Origin: Comamonas sp.
GTDB taxonomy: Bacteria; Pseudomonadota; Gammaproteobacteria; Burkholderiales; Burkholderiaceae_C
Assembly: GCF_009360615.1 (NCBI RefSeq)
Contig: NZ_SPEY01000060.1
Coordinates: 1 to 64,000 of the forward strand
DNA: 64,000 bases
Reading direction: 5' to 3'
Under the pieces are notes generated by a model that saw only the letters and a program-made list of their open reading frames with translations, made no database searches and was not told the origin of the DNA. A program made the position numbers and the translations under genes. Below, piece after piece: positions 36,176 to 44,435 of this stretch (position 1 is its first letter; every line of letters starts with the position of its first letter).

Positions 36176-36868
36176 ATGAACGAACAAGTCACCACACTGG
36201 GCTCTGCGGGCTACGGTGTCTCGCAGCAAGAGCGCAACCGTGTCTTGCGCAATACCTACTGGCTGCTGGCACTCAGCCTGATCCCCACCGTGCTGGGCGC
36301 TTGGCTGGGCGTAGCCACTGGCATGACTCGCGCGCTGACGGGCGGCGTGGGCCTGATCGTGTTCATGGTCGGCGCCTTCGGCTTCATGTTTGCGATCGAG
36401 AAGACCAAGCACAGCGCCGCTGGCGTGCCCGTGCTGCTGGCCTTCACCTTCTTCATGGGCCTGATGCTCTCGCGCCTGATCGGCATGATCCTGGGCTTCT
36501 CCAACGGCACCCAGCTGATCATGACGGCATTTGCGGGCACAGCCGGCGTGTTCTTCGTGATGGCCATGCTGGCCACCGTGATCAAGCGCGACCTGTCGGG
36601 CATGGGCAAGTTCCTGTTCGTGGGCGCCCTGGTGCTGATGGTGGGTGCCATCATCAACGTCTTCGTGGGCTCCACCGCAGGCATGATGGCCATCTCCATG
36701 CTGGCAATCGGCATCTTCTCCGCCTACATGCTGTATGACCTCAAGCAGATCATCGACGGCGGCGAGACCAACTACATCAGTGCCACCCTGGCCCTGTATC
36801 TGGACCTGTTCAACGTGTTCCAGAGCCTGCTGGCCCTGCTCGGCATCATGGGCGGCGACCGCGATTAA
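36176..36868 (+). CDS. Bax inhibitor-1/YccA-family membrane protein
   Basis: 230 residues, ATG at 36176 with a strong GGAGG site. Seven transmembrane helices, and the family signature near the end (AISMLAIGIFSAYMLYDLKQII). YccA-type members bind and modulate FtsH; others are pH-sensitive calcium leak channels. It is monocistronic with a terminator after it. Confidence 0.92.
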   Translation: MNEQVTTLGSAGYGVSQQERNRVLRNTYWLLALSLIPTVLGAWLGVATGMTRALTGGVGLIVFMVGAFGFMFAIEKTKHSAAGVPVLLAFTFFMGLMLSRLIGMILGFSNGTQLIMTAFAGTAGVFFVMAMLATVIKRDLSGMGKFLFVGALVLMVGAIINVFVGSTAGMMAISMLAIGIFSAYMLYDLKQIIDGGETNYISATLALYLDLFNVFQSLLALLGIMGGDRD

Positions 36869-36887
36869 GCCTCGCTGCTGCCCGATC

Positions 36888-36916
36888 AAAAAGGAGTGCC
36901 TTGCGCACTCCTTTTT
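36888..36916 (+). terminator. Terminator of the Bax-inhibitor gene
   Basis: AAAAAGGAGTGC paired with GCACTCCTTTTT, 20 bases after the stop. Confidence 0.9.
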
Positions 36917-37015
36917 GTTCGCAGCAATCTGCCGCTGTCGGGCACGGCCAACGCCGCAATGGAAATTTCAGCCATGGCCTAAATTACCGGCTGCCGCTGC
37001 CGATAAGCAGACAAG

Positions 37016-37369
37016 ATGAAGCCAAACCACCTTCCCCGCGCACTTGCCATTGCCCTGCTACCTCTGGTACTGGCAGGCTGCAAGATCGAAGATATCCCGG
37101 GCCTGGGCCCTGATCCACGCACCGTGGCGCGCGAATCCGAAGCCAAGGCCATTGGCGGTGCCTGTCGGCACGCCATGCGCGGACTGGAAGACTGCTACGT
37201 CCTCAACCCCAAGGCCCCCAAGGCCCTGGTGTTTGCGGGCTGGAAGGACATGGATGAATATATGCGCTCCAACAAGATCGAAGGCGTGCCTTCCGTGCTG
37301 GGGCAGAGTGCCGCCGAGAAACGCGGCGCTGCGGAGTCCGACAACGGCAGCGGCCGTAACCGCAGCTGA
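37016..37369 (+). CDS. Small lipoprotein of unknown function
   Basis: 117 residues. A signal peptide with lipobox LAGC gives a lipidated Cys at residue 22. The mature part has ARESEAKAIGGACRHAMRGLEDCY, with two Cys that could pair, and a VFAGWKDMDEYMRSNKIEGVP block, then a polar tail. No function is recognised. It is single-gene, with a terminator at 37434-37462. Confidence 0.8.
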   Translation: MKPNHLPRALAIALLPLVLAGCKIEDIPGLGPDPRTVARESEAKAIGGACRHAMRGLEDCYVLNPKAPKALVFAGWKDMDEYMRSNKIEGVPSVLGQSAAEKRGAAESDNGSGRNRS

Positions 37370-37433
37370 AATCGCTGATGGCAGGCCCGGAGCATGAGCT
37401 CCTGGCCCTGTCAATGAACATCGATCGGCACAG

Positions 37434-37462
37434 GCCGTAGCAACACTGCTACGGCTTTTTTT
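37434..37462 (+). terminator. Terminator after the lipoprotein gene
   Basis: Stem GCCGTAGCA/TGCTACGGC with loop ACAC, followed by seven T. Confidence 0.92.
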
Positions 37463-37522
37463 ATGTCCGGCAATCACCCTGCCCACGCATTCCCGGATGT
37501 CATATTTTCTTTGCGTGTATTG

Positions 37523-37545
37523 AATACAAACAATTCTCATTTATA
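37523..37545. promoter_or_regulatory. Fur-box-like site upstream of the DUF2325-sod operon
   Basis: ATACAAACA followed by ATTCTCATTTATA; the latter 13 bases are identical to the block before bfd. It is about 90 bases before the chosen GTG start. Fur control of an Mn-type SOD operon is known in Pseudomonas (fagA-fumC-sodA). Confidence 0.6.
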
Positions 37546-37636
37546 TTCATGGACTATTGATTCCATTCTTAGCTGCACATACGCGCATCCCAGCGACGAG
37601 TTCTGTTGTGCTCTCAACCATGGGGACAAGACTGCC

Positions 37637-38182
37637 GTGCCAGATGATGACTTCAACCAACTACGCCTCGAGCATGAGGCCCTCATGCTGACCTACATGG
37701 AAGTGCAGACCCGCTGCACGGCACAGATGCAATCGCTGGCACGCGAAGTGGAGGCGCTCAAGCGCCAGCTGGTGTACCTCAGGGCCAAAGTCATTGTCCG
37801 CGACAGTGCTCTGGCCTGGGAGCGTGAGCAGCGCCACGCGCTGGCCCAGGCCATGGCACTGAATCTGGTGCAGGTCCCCCCAGCATCGCAGGCAACCACG
37901 GCGGCCGGCATTGACTGGCCTTTGGTCGAGGCTGCAGACAGCCAGGCCCTGACCGAGCAGCAGTTGCTGGAGGACAGTCTGCACGCTGCCGATCTGGTGA
38001 TCTGCCAGACGGGCTGCATCAGCGATGGCGCCTACTGGCGCGTGAAGGATCACTGCAAGCGCACCGGCAAGACCTGCCTGCTGGTGGATCAGCCGACCGC
38101 CTTGCGGGTGGTGCGCATACATCCATCGGGAGAGGACGGAAAAGTCGTGGCAGCCCAGGCCTGCATCGAGGGCTCCTCATGA
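37637..38182 (+). CDS. DUF2325 domain protein
   Basis: 181 residues from a GTG at 37637; the same frame is open back to 37463 through the Fur-like site, and no ATG precedes residue 25. Residues 1-75 are a predicted coiled coil (RCTAQMQSLAREVEALKRQL). The C-terminal half is DUF2325 with VICQTGCISDGAYWRVKDHC and TGKTCLLVDQ. The role is unknown. It is translationally coupled by overlap to the next gene, and the operon continues to sod and a ZIP transporter. Confidence 0.75.
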   Translation: MPDDDFNQLRLEHEALMLTYMEVQTRCTAQMQSLAREVEALKRQLVYLRAKVIVRDSALAWEREQRHALAQAMALNLVQVPPASQATTAAGIDWPLVEAADSQALTEQQLLEDSLHAADLVICQTGCISDGAYWRVKDHCKRTGKTCLLVDQPTALRVVRIHPSGEDGKVVAAQACIEGSS

Positions 38183-38694
38183 GAGTCCGCACGACAAACG
38201 CCTCGGCTGCCGATTTGCTGTCCGCATGGAAGCGTCACACCCGCACGGCGCTGGAGGCAACGCTGGAGCATCGCCATCTCGCGGCCCAAAAGCACTATCG
38301 CCATGCGCAGCGGCTGGGTCTGCAACTACTTGGCGCGGAACCCGGAGACATTGCCGACGATGACCGCGTTGCGGCCTTTGTCGTGGCCCACCTGAATCTG
38401 GCGGATGCCTTTGCCGCCGCAGGCCAGCCGGGTTCGTCCTCCGAATGTCTGCATGAGGCGCAGCAGACCCTGATGTCACTGCTGCAGCAGGGCTGCGCCA
38501 GCCCCTGCCTGAGTCTGGCGCTATACCGTCATCTGCCCCAGCTGCTGGCCGCGCGGGCCGAGCGCGGTGCCGCAGACCCTCATGCCGCCGCGGGCGTCTG
38601 CGCCTCGACATCCGCTTTCCCTCTCACTCACCCCGCCAGCGACAGGCAGTCCCGCCTTGCCAGCGTCGAGTCCGTGCACTCATCACTGCACTGA
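38179..38694 (+). CDS. Hypothetical helical protein of the sod operon
   Basis: 171 residues. It starts inside the stop of the DUF2325 gene (ATGA overlap). The middle is helical and His/Ala/Leu-rich (HLAAQKHYRHAQRLGLQLLG, NLADAFAAAGQPGSSSECLH), somewhat like a tetratricopeptide pair. The tail is low-complexity Ala/Ser. It holds the same operon position as the unknown orfX before sodA in Pseudomonas, but no similarity could be confirmed. Confidence 0.65.
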   Translation: MRVRTTNASAADLLSAWKRHTRTALEATLEHRHLAAQKHYRHAQRLGLQLLGAEPGDIADDDRVAAFVVAHLNLADAFAAAGQPGSSSECLHEAQQTLMSLLQQGCASPCLSLALYRHLPQLLAARAERGAADPHAAAGVCASTSAFPLTHPASDRQSRLASVESVHSSLH

Positions 38695-38727
38695 CCTCCC
38701 TCTCTCTCACTGCCAAGGCATTCACTC

Positions 38728-39363
38728 ATGAGCCATACCCTGCCCCCACTGGCCTACGACTACGCGGCACTGGAGCCGCATATCGATGCGCAAACCATGG
38801 AGATCCACTACGCCAGGCATCATCAGACCTACGTCAACAACCTCAATGCGGCACTCGAAGACAGCGAGTACGCGCAATGGTCGCTGGACGATCTGCTTGC
38901 CAAGCTTGAATCACTGCCGCAAACGCTGCGTCAAGCAGTGCGCAACAACGGCGGCGGCCATGCCAATCACAGCCTGTTCTGGCAAGTCATGTCTCCCGGC
39001 GGAGGAGGCCTGCCGCAGAACGCTCTTGCAGCCGCCATTGACAAGGACCTTGGCAGCTTCGAGAACTTCAAGACCGAATTCACCAAGGCTGCCATCAGCC
39101 GCTTTGGCAGCGGCTGGGCCTGACTCAGCGTGGACCGCAGCGGCAAGCTGCATGTGGAAAGCAGCGCCAACCAGGACAACCCTTTGATGCCTGGCATTGG
39201 CAGCGGCAACACGCCGATTCTGGGCCTGGACGTCTGGGAGCATGCCTATTACCTGAAATACCAGAACCGCCGCCCCGAATACATCGCCGCCTTCTACAAC
39301 GTGGTGGACTGGAATGAAGTGGCGCGCCGCTTTGCTGCCGCCACCCAGGCTGTCAGGAGCTGA
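38728..39363 (+). pseudogene. sodA: Mn/Fe superoxide dismutase interrupted by one in-frame TGA
   Basis: Read through one stop, the gene encodes 211 residues of standard SOD. The metal ligands are His27, His81, Asp168 and His172, and the MSPGGGGLP segment suits the Mn type. At 39121-39123 the codon is TGA where the conserved GSGWAWL requires Trp (TGG). The frame is uninterrupted on both sides and all later motifs are intact ([19 protein letters not shown]). Stopping there leaves 131 residues without two of four ligands, so it would be inactive. Causes: a recent nonsense mutation, readthrough, or a sequencing error. It lies in a probable Fur-controlled operon with a ZIP transporter. Confidence 0.9.
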
Positions 39364-39366
39364 ACC

Positions 39367-40284
39367 ATGGGCCCGGACGGACTGCAGACCGCCTCCTCCA
39401 GCCAGACGCCCCTGCCGCTCAGGACCAGGCTCGGGCTGCTGATCTCTGCGGCCGGTGCTCTGGTGCTGGCATCCATGGTCTGGAAGCAGCTGCAGACCAA
39501 TCCCGCAGCACTGAATGCACTGCTAGGCGGAAGCGTAGCGGCACTGGCGACCGCGCTGGGCGCTTTGCCGGTGCTGCTGACCCAACATCCATCCGAGCGC
39601 ACACAGGACACGCTGTTTGGCTTTGGCGCAGGCGTGATGCTGGCTGCCTGCGCCTTTTCACTGATCCTCCCCGGACTGGAAGCCGCCAAGGCAGCGACCT
39701 CGCCCGCCAGCAGCGAATGGCTGAGCGGTGCCTTGATCGGCGCAGCCATCTTGCTCGGAGGTGCAGCCCTGCTGGTCATGGATCGCCTGCTGCCGCACGA
39801 GCACTTCATCAAAGGCCGTGAAGGTGCCGATGCCAAGCAGCTGCGGCGCACCTGGCTGTTTGTCATTGCCATCACGCTGCACAACCTTCCGGAGGGCCTG
39901 GCCATAGGCGTGGGTTATGCCGCCAACGAGGGGCTGCGTGCCAGCTCGCTGACACTGGGCATTGCCATACAGGATGTGCCCGAGGGTTTTGTCGTCGCGG
40001 CCTCTTTGCTGGCAGCCGGCTATACCCGTGGTTTTGCAGTGGTGCTGGGGGCTCTGACAGGGTTGATCGAACCCCTGGGCGCCGTGACTGCCACCATCGT
40101 CGTCAGCAGCTCCACCATGCTGCTGCCCTCGGGTCTTGGCTTCGCCGCTGGTGCCATGCTGTTTGTCATCAGCCACGAAATCATTCCCGAATCGCATCGC
40201 AAAGGTCATGAAGCCTGGGGCACCACAGGGCTCATGCTGGGCTTTGTCTTGATGATGATTCTGGACACTACCCTGGGCGGCTGA
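39367..40284 (+). CDS. ZIP-family metal transporter
   Basis: 305 residues. Eight predicted helices with the ZIP metal-binding motifs ITLHNLPEGLAIGVGY in helix IV and AIQDVPEGFVVAASLL in helix V. A short His-containing loop (LLPHEHFIKG) lies between helices III and IV. It imports divalent metal (Zn, Mn or Fe). It starts four bases after the sod stop codon, so the pair is coupled, which suggests manganese supply for the dismutase. Confidence 0.9.
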   Translation: MGPDGLQTASSSQTPLPLRTRLGLLISAAGALVLASMVWKQLQTNPAALNALLGGSVAALATALGALPVLLTQHPSERTQDTLFGFGAGVMLAACAFSLILPGLEAAKAATSPASSEWLSGALIGAAILLGGAALLVMDRLLPHEHFIKGREGADAKQLRRTWLFVIAITLHNLPEGLAIGVGYAANEGLRASSLTLGIAIQDVPEGFVVAASLLAAGYTRGFAVVLGALTGLIEPLGAVTATIVVSSSTMLLPSGLGFAAGAMLFVISHEIIPESHRKGHEAWGTTGLMLGFVLMMILDTTLGG

Positions 40285-40307
40285 ACTGCGCCGTGCCGGC
40301 GCAGTTC
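40283..40307. terminator. Hairpin between the converging ZIP and rlmD genes
   Basis: Arms GAACTGCGCC and GGCGCAGTTC with loop GTGCC, in the 37 bases between two converging stops. It has no T-run, so it would be a weak or factor-aided terminator. Confidence 0.55.
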
Positions 40308-40321
40308 AAGCGCTTGCGCTC

Positions 40322-41821
40322 TTATGCGCGCTCGAAAACGGCCATGGATTCCACGTGCGCCGTGTGCGGGAACATGTTCACCACGCCCGCAGCCACGCAG
40401 CGGTAGCCTGCCTGGTGCACCAGCAGACCCGCATCACGCGCCAATGTGGCCGGATTGCAGCTCACATAGACGATGCGCTTGGGAAACTGCCAGCTTTCCT
40501 GACCCTCGGGCAGGGGCGGCAACAGATCGGGCTGCTCTTCGCTGGCCACGCCGGTCTGCTTGGCGCCAATGCGGATCTGGTGAATATCGGCCAGTGCCTT
40601 GGACAGGGCAAACGCACCTTCGCGCGGGGGATCGACCAGCCATTTGTCGGAATTGCCGTCGGCAATCAGCATGGCAGGCGTCATCTCGAACAGATTGCGC
40701 GCCACAAAGCGGGTGGGAGCCAGCTTGTCTTCTTCGCTGCGCGCGGCATTGTTGCGCGCGTAGTTCTCGTGCGAGCGCCTGACCAGGGTTTCCGAGCCTT
40801 CGATGCCCAGCACCTCGCGTGCCATGGTGGCGATCGGCAGCGTGAAATTGCCCAGGCCGCAGAACCAGTCGATGACGCGCTCGTCCTTTTTCGCGTCCAG
40901 CAGGCGCAGCGAGCGCGTGACCAGCACGCGGTTGATATGCGGATTGACTTGGGTGAAGTCAGTGGGCTTGAACGGCATGGTGATGCCGAAGTCTGGCAGA
41001 CCATAGGACAGCTGCGTGCCGCCCTCCTCCATCAGATGCACGGTATCCGGGCCCTTGGGCTGCAGCCACCACTGCACGTTCTGCACGGCAGCGAAGTCAC
41101 GCAGGCGCTGCTTGTCGGCATCCGACAGAGGCTCCAGATGGCGCAGCACCAGGGCCGTGACGTGGTCACCGCAAGCCACTTCGATCTGCGGACAGGTTTC
41201 GCGGGCATCCAGGCTGGCGATCAGCGCGCGCATGGGCATGAGCATGGCATCCACATGGGGCGGCAGAATCTTGCAGACCTCCATGTCGGCGATATAGCGG
41301 CTCTTGCGCTCATGAAAGCCCACCAGCACCTTGCCCTTCTTGGCCACATAACGCACCGACAGGCGCGAGCGGAAGCGATAGCCCCAGGCCGGTCCTTCGA
41401 TGGGGCGCAGCAGCGTCTCGGGCTTGACCTTGGCCAGATGCCAGAGATTGTCCTCCAGCACCCGCTGCTTGATCGCGACCTGGGCCGCCACATGCAGATG
41501 CTGCATCTTGCAGCCGCCGCAGGCTCCGGCGTGCAGGCCGAAATTGGGGCAGCCGGGCTTCACCCGCTGCGAGGACTCTCGGTGGATTTCGGTCAGCGTG
41601 GCCGCTTCCCAGTTGTTCTTCTTGCGATGGGTGTTGGCGCTGACGATTTCACCGGTCAGGGCACCGTCGATGAAGACCACCTTGCCATCGGGCTTGCGGG
41701 CTACACCCTGGGCGTCCATGTCCATGGACAGCACTTCCAGCCAGCCCTCGGGCAACGCCGGGGCATCGGATGGGACTTCGGGCAGGTTCTCGGGAATTTT
41801 GTTGTCGCGGGATTCACTCAT
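40322..41821 (-). CDS. rlmD: 23S rRNA (uracil-1939-C5)-methyltransferase RlmD
   Basis: 499 residues from the ATG at 41821; the frame is open 20 codons further. An N-terminal TRAM-like domain is followed by the Fe-S cluster Cys in [18 protein letters not shown], the SAM motif [14 protein letters not shown], the DPPREGA motif and the catalytic Cys in [12 protein letters not shown]. It methylates U1939 of 23S rRNA (RumA/RlmD family). A 20-residue insertion near residue 415 ([20 protein letters not shown]) is longer than in E. coli. Confidence 0.95.
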   Translation of the reverse strand: MSESRDNKIPENLPEVPSDAPALPEGWLEVLSMDMDAQGVARKPDGKVVFIDGALTGEIVSANTHRKKNNWEAATLTEIHRESSQRVKPGCPNFGLHAGACGGCKMQHLHVAAQVAIKQRVLEDNLWHLAKVKPETLLRPIEGPAWGYRFRSRLSVRYVAKKGKVLVGFHERKSRYIADMEVCKILPPHVDAMLMPMRALIASLDARETCPQIEVACGDHVTALVLRHLEPLSDADKQRLRDFAAVQNVQWWLQPKGPDTVHLMEEGGTQLSYGLPDFGITMPFKPTDFTQVNPHINRVLVTRSLRLLDAKKDERVIDWFCGLGNFTLPIATMAREVLGIEGSETLVRRSHENYARNNAARSEEDKLAPTRFVARNLFEMTPAMLIADGNSDKWLVDPPREGAFALSKALADIHQIRIGAKQTGVASEEQPDLLPPLPEGQESWQFPKRIVYVSCNPATLARDAGLLVHQAGYRCVAAGVVNMFPHTAHVESMAVFERA

Positions 41822-41927
41822 GGTGGCCGATTGTCTCAGGCCGCCCCATACCCGAGGGCAGACCACGGCAAAAAACTGCACGGGCTGCGGGATGACGCCC
41901 TGGCCCCTGCGCCGGCCGCACGTCAGA

Positions 41928-41980
41928 TAGCACGCGTCAAAAACACCTCAAACGCTTGGCGATCAAGCGCTGACCGCTAT
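41928..41980. repeat. Dispersed intergenic repeat upstream of rlmD
   Basis: Inner arms CGCTTG/CAAGCG (41953-41969) and outer arms ATAGC/GCTAT make a nested inverted element. Elements with a CGCTTG-gatgg-CAAGCG core are common between genes in Comamonadaceae from memory. Confidence 0.5.
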
Positions 41981-41984
41981 GTAA

Positions 41985-42296
41985 TCAGAAGCGCTGATCT
42001 TCGCGCAGGCGGCGCTCGCGGTTGTTGCGCGCCACAGCAAGCTGGGCACGCTCGGCAATCAGATTGACCTCGGTGGCGCAGTTGTACTCGTCGAGCGAGA
42101 AGAACATGCGCGCTCCGGGGGAGAGTTGCGACACCGTCTGGTGCAAGGGCAGGGAAAGATCGACCGGTGCCACATTGGAGCGATAGATCAGCTCGTTATT
42201 GGGCGCATAGACAAAATAGCAGGCCGCCGATGCGGCCTGGGCCAAGGCACAGGCCGACAAAATCAAGGCAGCACGCAAGACGGATGCAGCGGTCAT
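41985..42296 (-). CDS. Small secreted protein of unknown function
   Basis: 103 residues from the ATG at 42296 (GGGAGAG site). A signal peptide (MTAASVLRAALILSACALAQ, cleaved near ASA) is followed by ACYFVYAPNNELIYRSNVAPVDLSLP and a C-terminal helix rich in Arg and Asn. One Cys remains in LDEYNCATEV besides that after the cleavage site, so a disulfide is possible. No family is recognised with certainty. Confidence 0.72.
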   Translation of the reverse strand: MTAASVLRAALILSACALAQAASAACYFVYAPNNELIYRSNVAPVDLSLPLHQTVSQLSPGARMFFSLDEYNCATEVNLIAERAQLAVARNNRERRLREDQRF

Positions 42297-42480
42297 GAAC
42301 TCTCCCTTCCCTGACGGGGCTCCATGCCCCTGTAATGCAGCCATTTTACGAGTACGGCATGGGGGAGCGAGTCGGCTCGGAATTTCTTCCATTAAAGAAA
42401 TACCGCTTCCAGCCCTGACCGCCAGATCGTGGTGCTCACCTGAGCTTTGCCTGAAGCAGCACAGCGATTTTTCAAAACAT

Positions 42481-42504
42481 AAATTTCTGTATTGACAGAA
42501 ATTT
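42481..42504. promoter_or_regulatory. Palindromic operator of the GbsR/MarR regulator
   Basis: Perfect arms AAATTTCTGT (42481-42490) and ACAGAAATTT (42495-42504) around ATTG, ending 23 bases before the regulator ATG. The core TTCTGT-N4-ACAGAA recurs at 43092-43107. Confidence 0.8.
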
Positions 42505-42527
42505 CAAGCAAGACCACACTGCATCTC

Positions 42528-43079
42528 ATGCAACTGAGTCCTATCGCTGAACGCTTTGTGCACCACTGGGGAGACATGGGAAGCGCCTGGGGCGTGAACC
42601 GTACGGTGGCGCAAATCCATGCCCTGCTGTTCTTTCACGGCCGCCCCCTCAATGCCGACGAAATCTGCGAAACCCTGGGCGCGGCGCGTTCCAACGTCAG
42701 CAACAGCCTCAAGGAGCTGCTGAGCTGGAACTTGATTCGCACCAGCCGCAGAAGCGGCGACCGGCGCGAGTATTTCGAGACTTCGGCGGATGTCTGGGAG
42801 TTGTTGCGCACCATTGTGCGGGAGCGCAAGCGGCGCGAGTTCGACCCCACCAGCGCGCTGCTGCGCGAACTGATCGCCCGGCCCGAATTCGAGAGCGAGA
42901 CAGCCGATACCCAGGACCGCGTGCACGAGACCTTGCGCCTCATGGATTCGCTGGGCATCTGGACCGACGAGATGCTGCGGCTGTCCCCCGCCACGCTGGA
43001 CAAGATCCTGCGCCTGGGTGCCAGCGTCCAGCGCTTTGTCCGCGGCAGGGATGGCGGCCAGGGCAAGGATACCGACTGA
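42528..43079 (+). CDS. GbsR/MarR-family transcriptional regulator
   Basis: 183 residues from the ATG at 42528; a TTG at 42492 lies inside the operator palindrome and is less likely. A winged helix-turn-helix (TVAQIHALLFFHGRPLNADE, TLGAARSNVSNSLKELLSWN, SGDRREYFE wing) matches the GbsR-like group. The C-terminal half is helical for dimerisation. It lies upstream of a three-gene operon on the same strand, with the same operator in front of both. It is presumably an autorepressor controlled by an unknown ligand. Confidence 0.87.
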   Translation: MQLSPIAERFVHHWGDMGSAWGVNRTVAQIHALLFFHGRPLNADEICETLGAARSNVSNSLKELLSWNLIRTSRRSGDRREYFETSADVWELLRTIVRERKRREFDPTSALLRELIARPEFESETADTQDRVHETLRLMDSLGIWTDEMLRLSPATLDKILRLGASVQRFVRGRDGGQGKDTD

Positions 43080-43091
43080 AACCGGACTGAA

Positions 43092-43107
43092 TTCTGTCAA
43101 GGCAGAA
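43092..43107. promoter_or_regulatory. Second operator, before the epimerase-like gene
   Basis: TTCTGT-CAAG-GCAGAA has the same half-sites and spacing as the operator at 42485-42500, with one mismatch. It overlaps the 47-base spacer before the next gene. Confidence 0.7.
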
Positions 43108-43126
43108 AACTGTAAAGGAGTAGCGT

Positions 43127-44011
43127 ATGCGAGTTCTGATCTGCGGCGGCACCGGCTTTCTGGGCCGGCATATCGTGAATGCCCTCGCCCTGCTGGACCA
43201 TGACCCCGTGGTACGCAGCCGCCACAGCCAGCCGCCTCTGGATTTCGGTGCCTGCACGACGGCCGAGGCGTGGCTTGCGCATCTGCAGGGCATTGACGCC
43301 GTCATCAATGCCGTGGGCGCCCTGCGCGACAGACCCGGCCAGGACCTGCAGACCCTGCACTCTCTGGCACCCATGGCGCTGTTCGATGCCTGCGCCCGGG
43401 CAGGCGTGCGCCGCGTGGTTCAGGTCTCGGCGCTGGGCGCGGGTCAGGGCGGCACCCAGTACGCCACCACCAAGCGCGCTGCCGACGAACATCTGCTGAC
43501 GCTGGGCAGGCAGGGCCTGCTCAAGCCCGTCGTCGTGCGACCCAGCATCATCTTTGGTGCAGGTGGTGCCAGCAGCCAGTTGTTGATGAATCTGGCCAGG
43601 CTGCCCCTGTTACTGCTGCCCGGACTCATGCGCAGCAGCCGGATACAGCCCGTGGCCGTGCGTGATCTGGCCGATGTGCTCGCGCAGATGGCGACATCGG
43701 ATACCCCTGAAGGCATGGTCGAGATCGGTGGCCCCGAACCGCTTTCGACAGAGGCCTTCATCGCCAGCCTGCGCAGCCAGATGGGTTATGGCCCGGCATC
43801 GGTCCATGCCCTGCCCGACTGGATGAGCAAGGGCAGCGCCAGAGTCGGCGACCAGATCCCCAGCCTGCCCTGGTGCAGTGAAACCATGGCCTTGCTGGAG
43901 AACGACAACGTCACCGACCCGCAGACCCTGGTGCGCTTGCTGGGGCGCGCGCCTGTGGCTCCGGGTGCCATGCTGGGCACCGTGCCCAGGGAAGGCCACC
44001 GTCATGCCTGA
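43127..44011 (+). CDS. NAD(P)-binding epimerase/NDUFA9-like protein
   Basis: 294 residues, ATG at 43127 with AAGGAG. The Rossmann motif GGTGFLGRHIV is at residues 7-17, VINAVGALRD is in the middle and a YATTKRAADEHL stretch (YxxxK) is at about 112. It belongs to the atypical short-chain dehydrogenases related to NDUFA9 and YbjT. The substrate is unknown. It overlaps the DoxX-like gene by eight bases, so the three membrane/redox genes form one operon. Confidence 0.83.
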   Translation: MRVLICGGTGFLGRHIVNALALLDHDPVVRSRHSQPPLDFGACTTAEAWLAHLQGIDAVINAVGALRDRPGQDLQTLHSLAPMALFDACARAGVRRVVQVSALGAGQGGTQYATTKRAADEHLLTLGRQGLLKPVVVRPSIIFGAGGASSQLLMNLARLPLLLLPGLMRSSRIQPVAVRDLADVLAQMATSDTPEGMVEIGGPEPLSTEAFIASLRSQMGYGPASVHALPDWMSKGSARVGDQIPSLPWCSETMALLENDNVTDPQTLVRLLGRAPVAPGAMLGTVPREGHRHA

Positions 44012-44435
44012 TCTGCAGAACAGAAGCCAGGCCGGCGATCAGGCCGCCAAATGCATGCACGCCAGCCTGGTCGTCGTCTGGCTGGGGACGGCCCTCGTCA
44101 GCGCACTGGACTATTTCGGCCTCTCGGGACTGCAGCACGAAGGTGCACGTCTGCTGTCTGACGGCGGCATTGTCGATGCACGCTGGCAGGCACTGCTGAT
44201 CTGGTCCGGCCTGCTGGCCGATTTGGCTCTGGGTCTGGCCTTGCTGCTGCGCCCGGGCCGGGCCAGCTACCTGACAGCGCTGTTGCTGATGACGGCCATG
44301 ACCGTCATCGGCACGGCTCTTCAACCCGCGCTATGGCTGCATCCGCTCGGGCCACTGCTCAAAAACCTGCCCATCGCCGCCATGCTGTGGTTTTTGCTGC
44401 AGGCACACAACCCCTCCGACAGACTTGAATCATGA
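44004..44435 (+). CDS. DoxX-like membrane protein
   Basis: 143 residues with four hydrophobic helices (SLVVVWLGTALVSALDYFGL, ALLIWSGLLADLALGLALLL, ALLLMTAMTVIGTALQP, LKNLPIAAMLWFLLQ). This layout fits the DoxX-like family, often seen fused or next to YbjT-like reductases. It overlaps both neighbours. Function unknown. Confidence 0.75.
   Translation: MPDLQNRSQAGDQAAKCMHASLVVVWLGTALVSALDYFGLSGLQHEGARLLSDGGIVDARWQALLIWSGLLADLALGLALLLRPGRASYLTALLLMTAMTVIGTALQPALWLHPLGPLLKNLPIAAMLWFLLQAHNPSDRLES

Noticed and set aside
38728..39363. Selenocysteine at the SOD TGA
   Set aside because: The homologous residue is Trp, not Cys or Ser, and no SECIS-like hairpin is evident right after the codon; nonsense mutation, readthrough or sequencing error are simpler.
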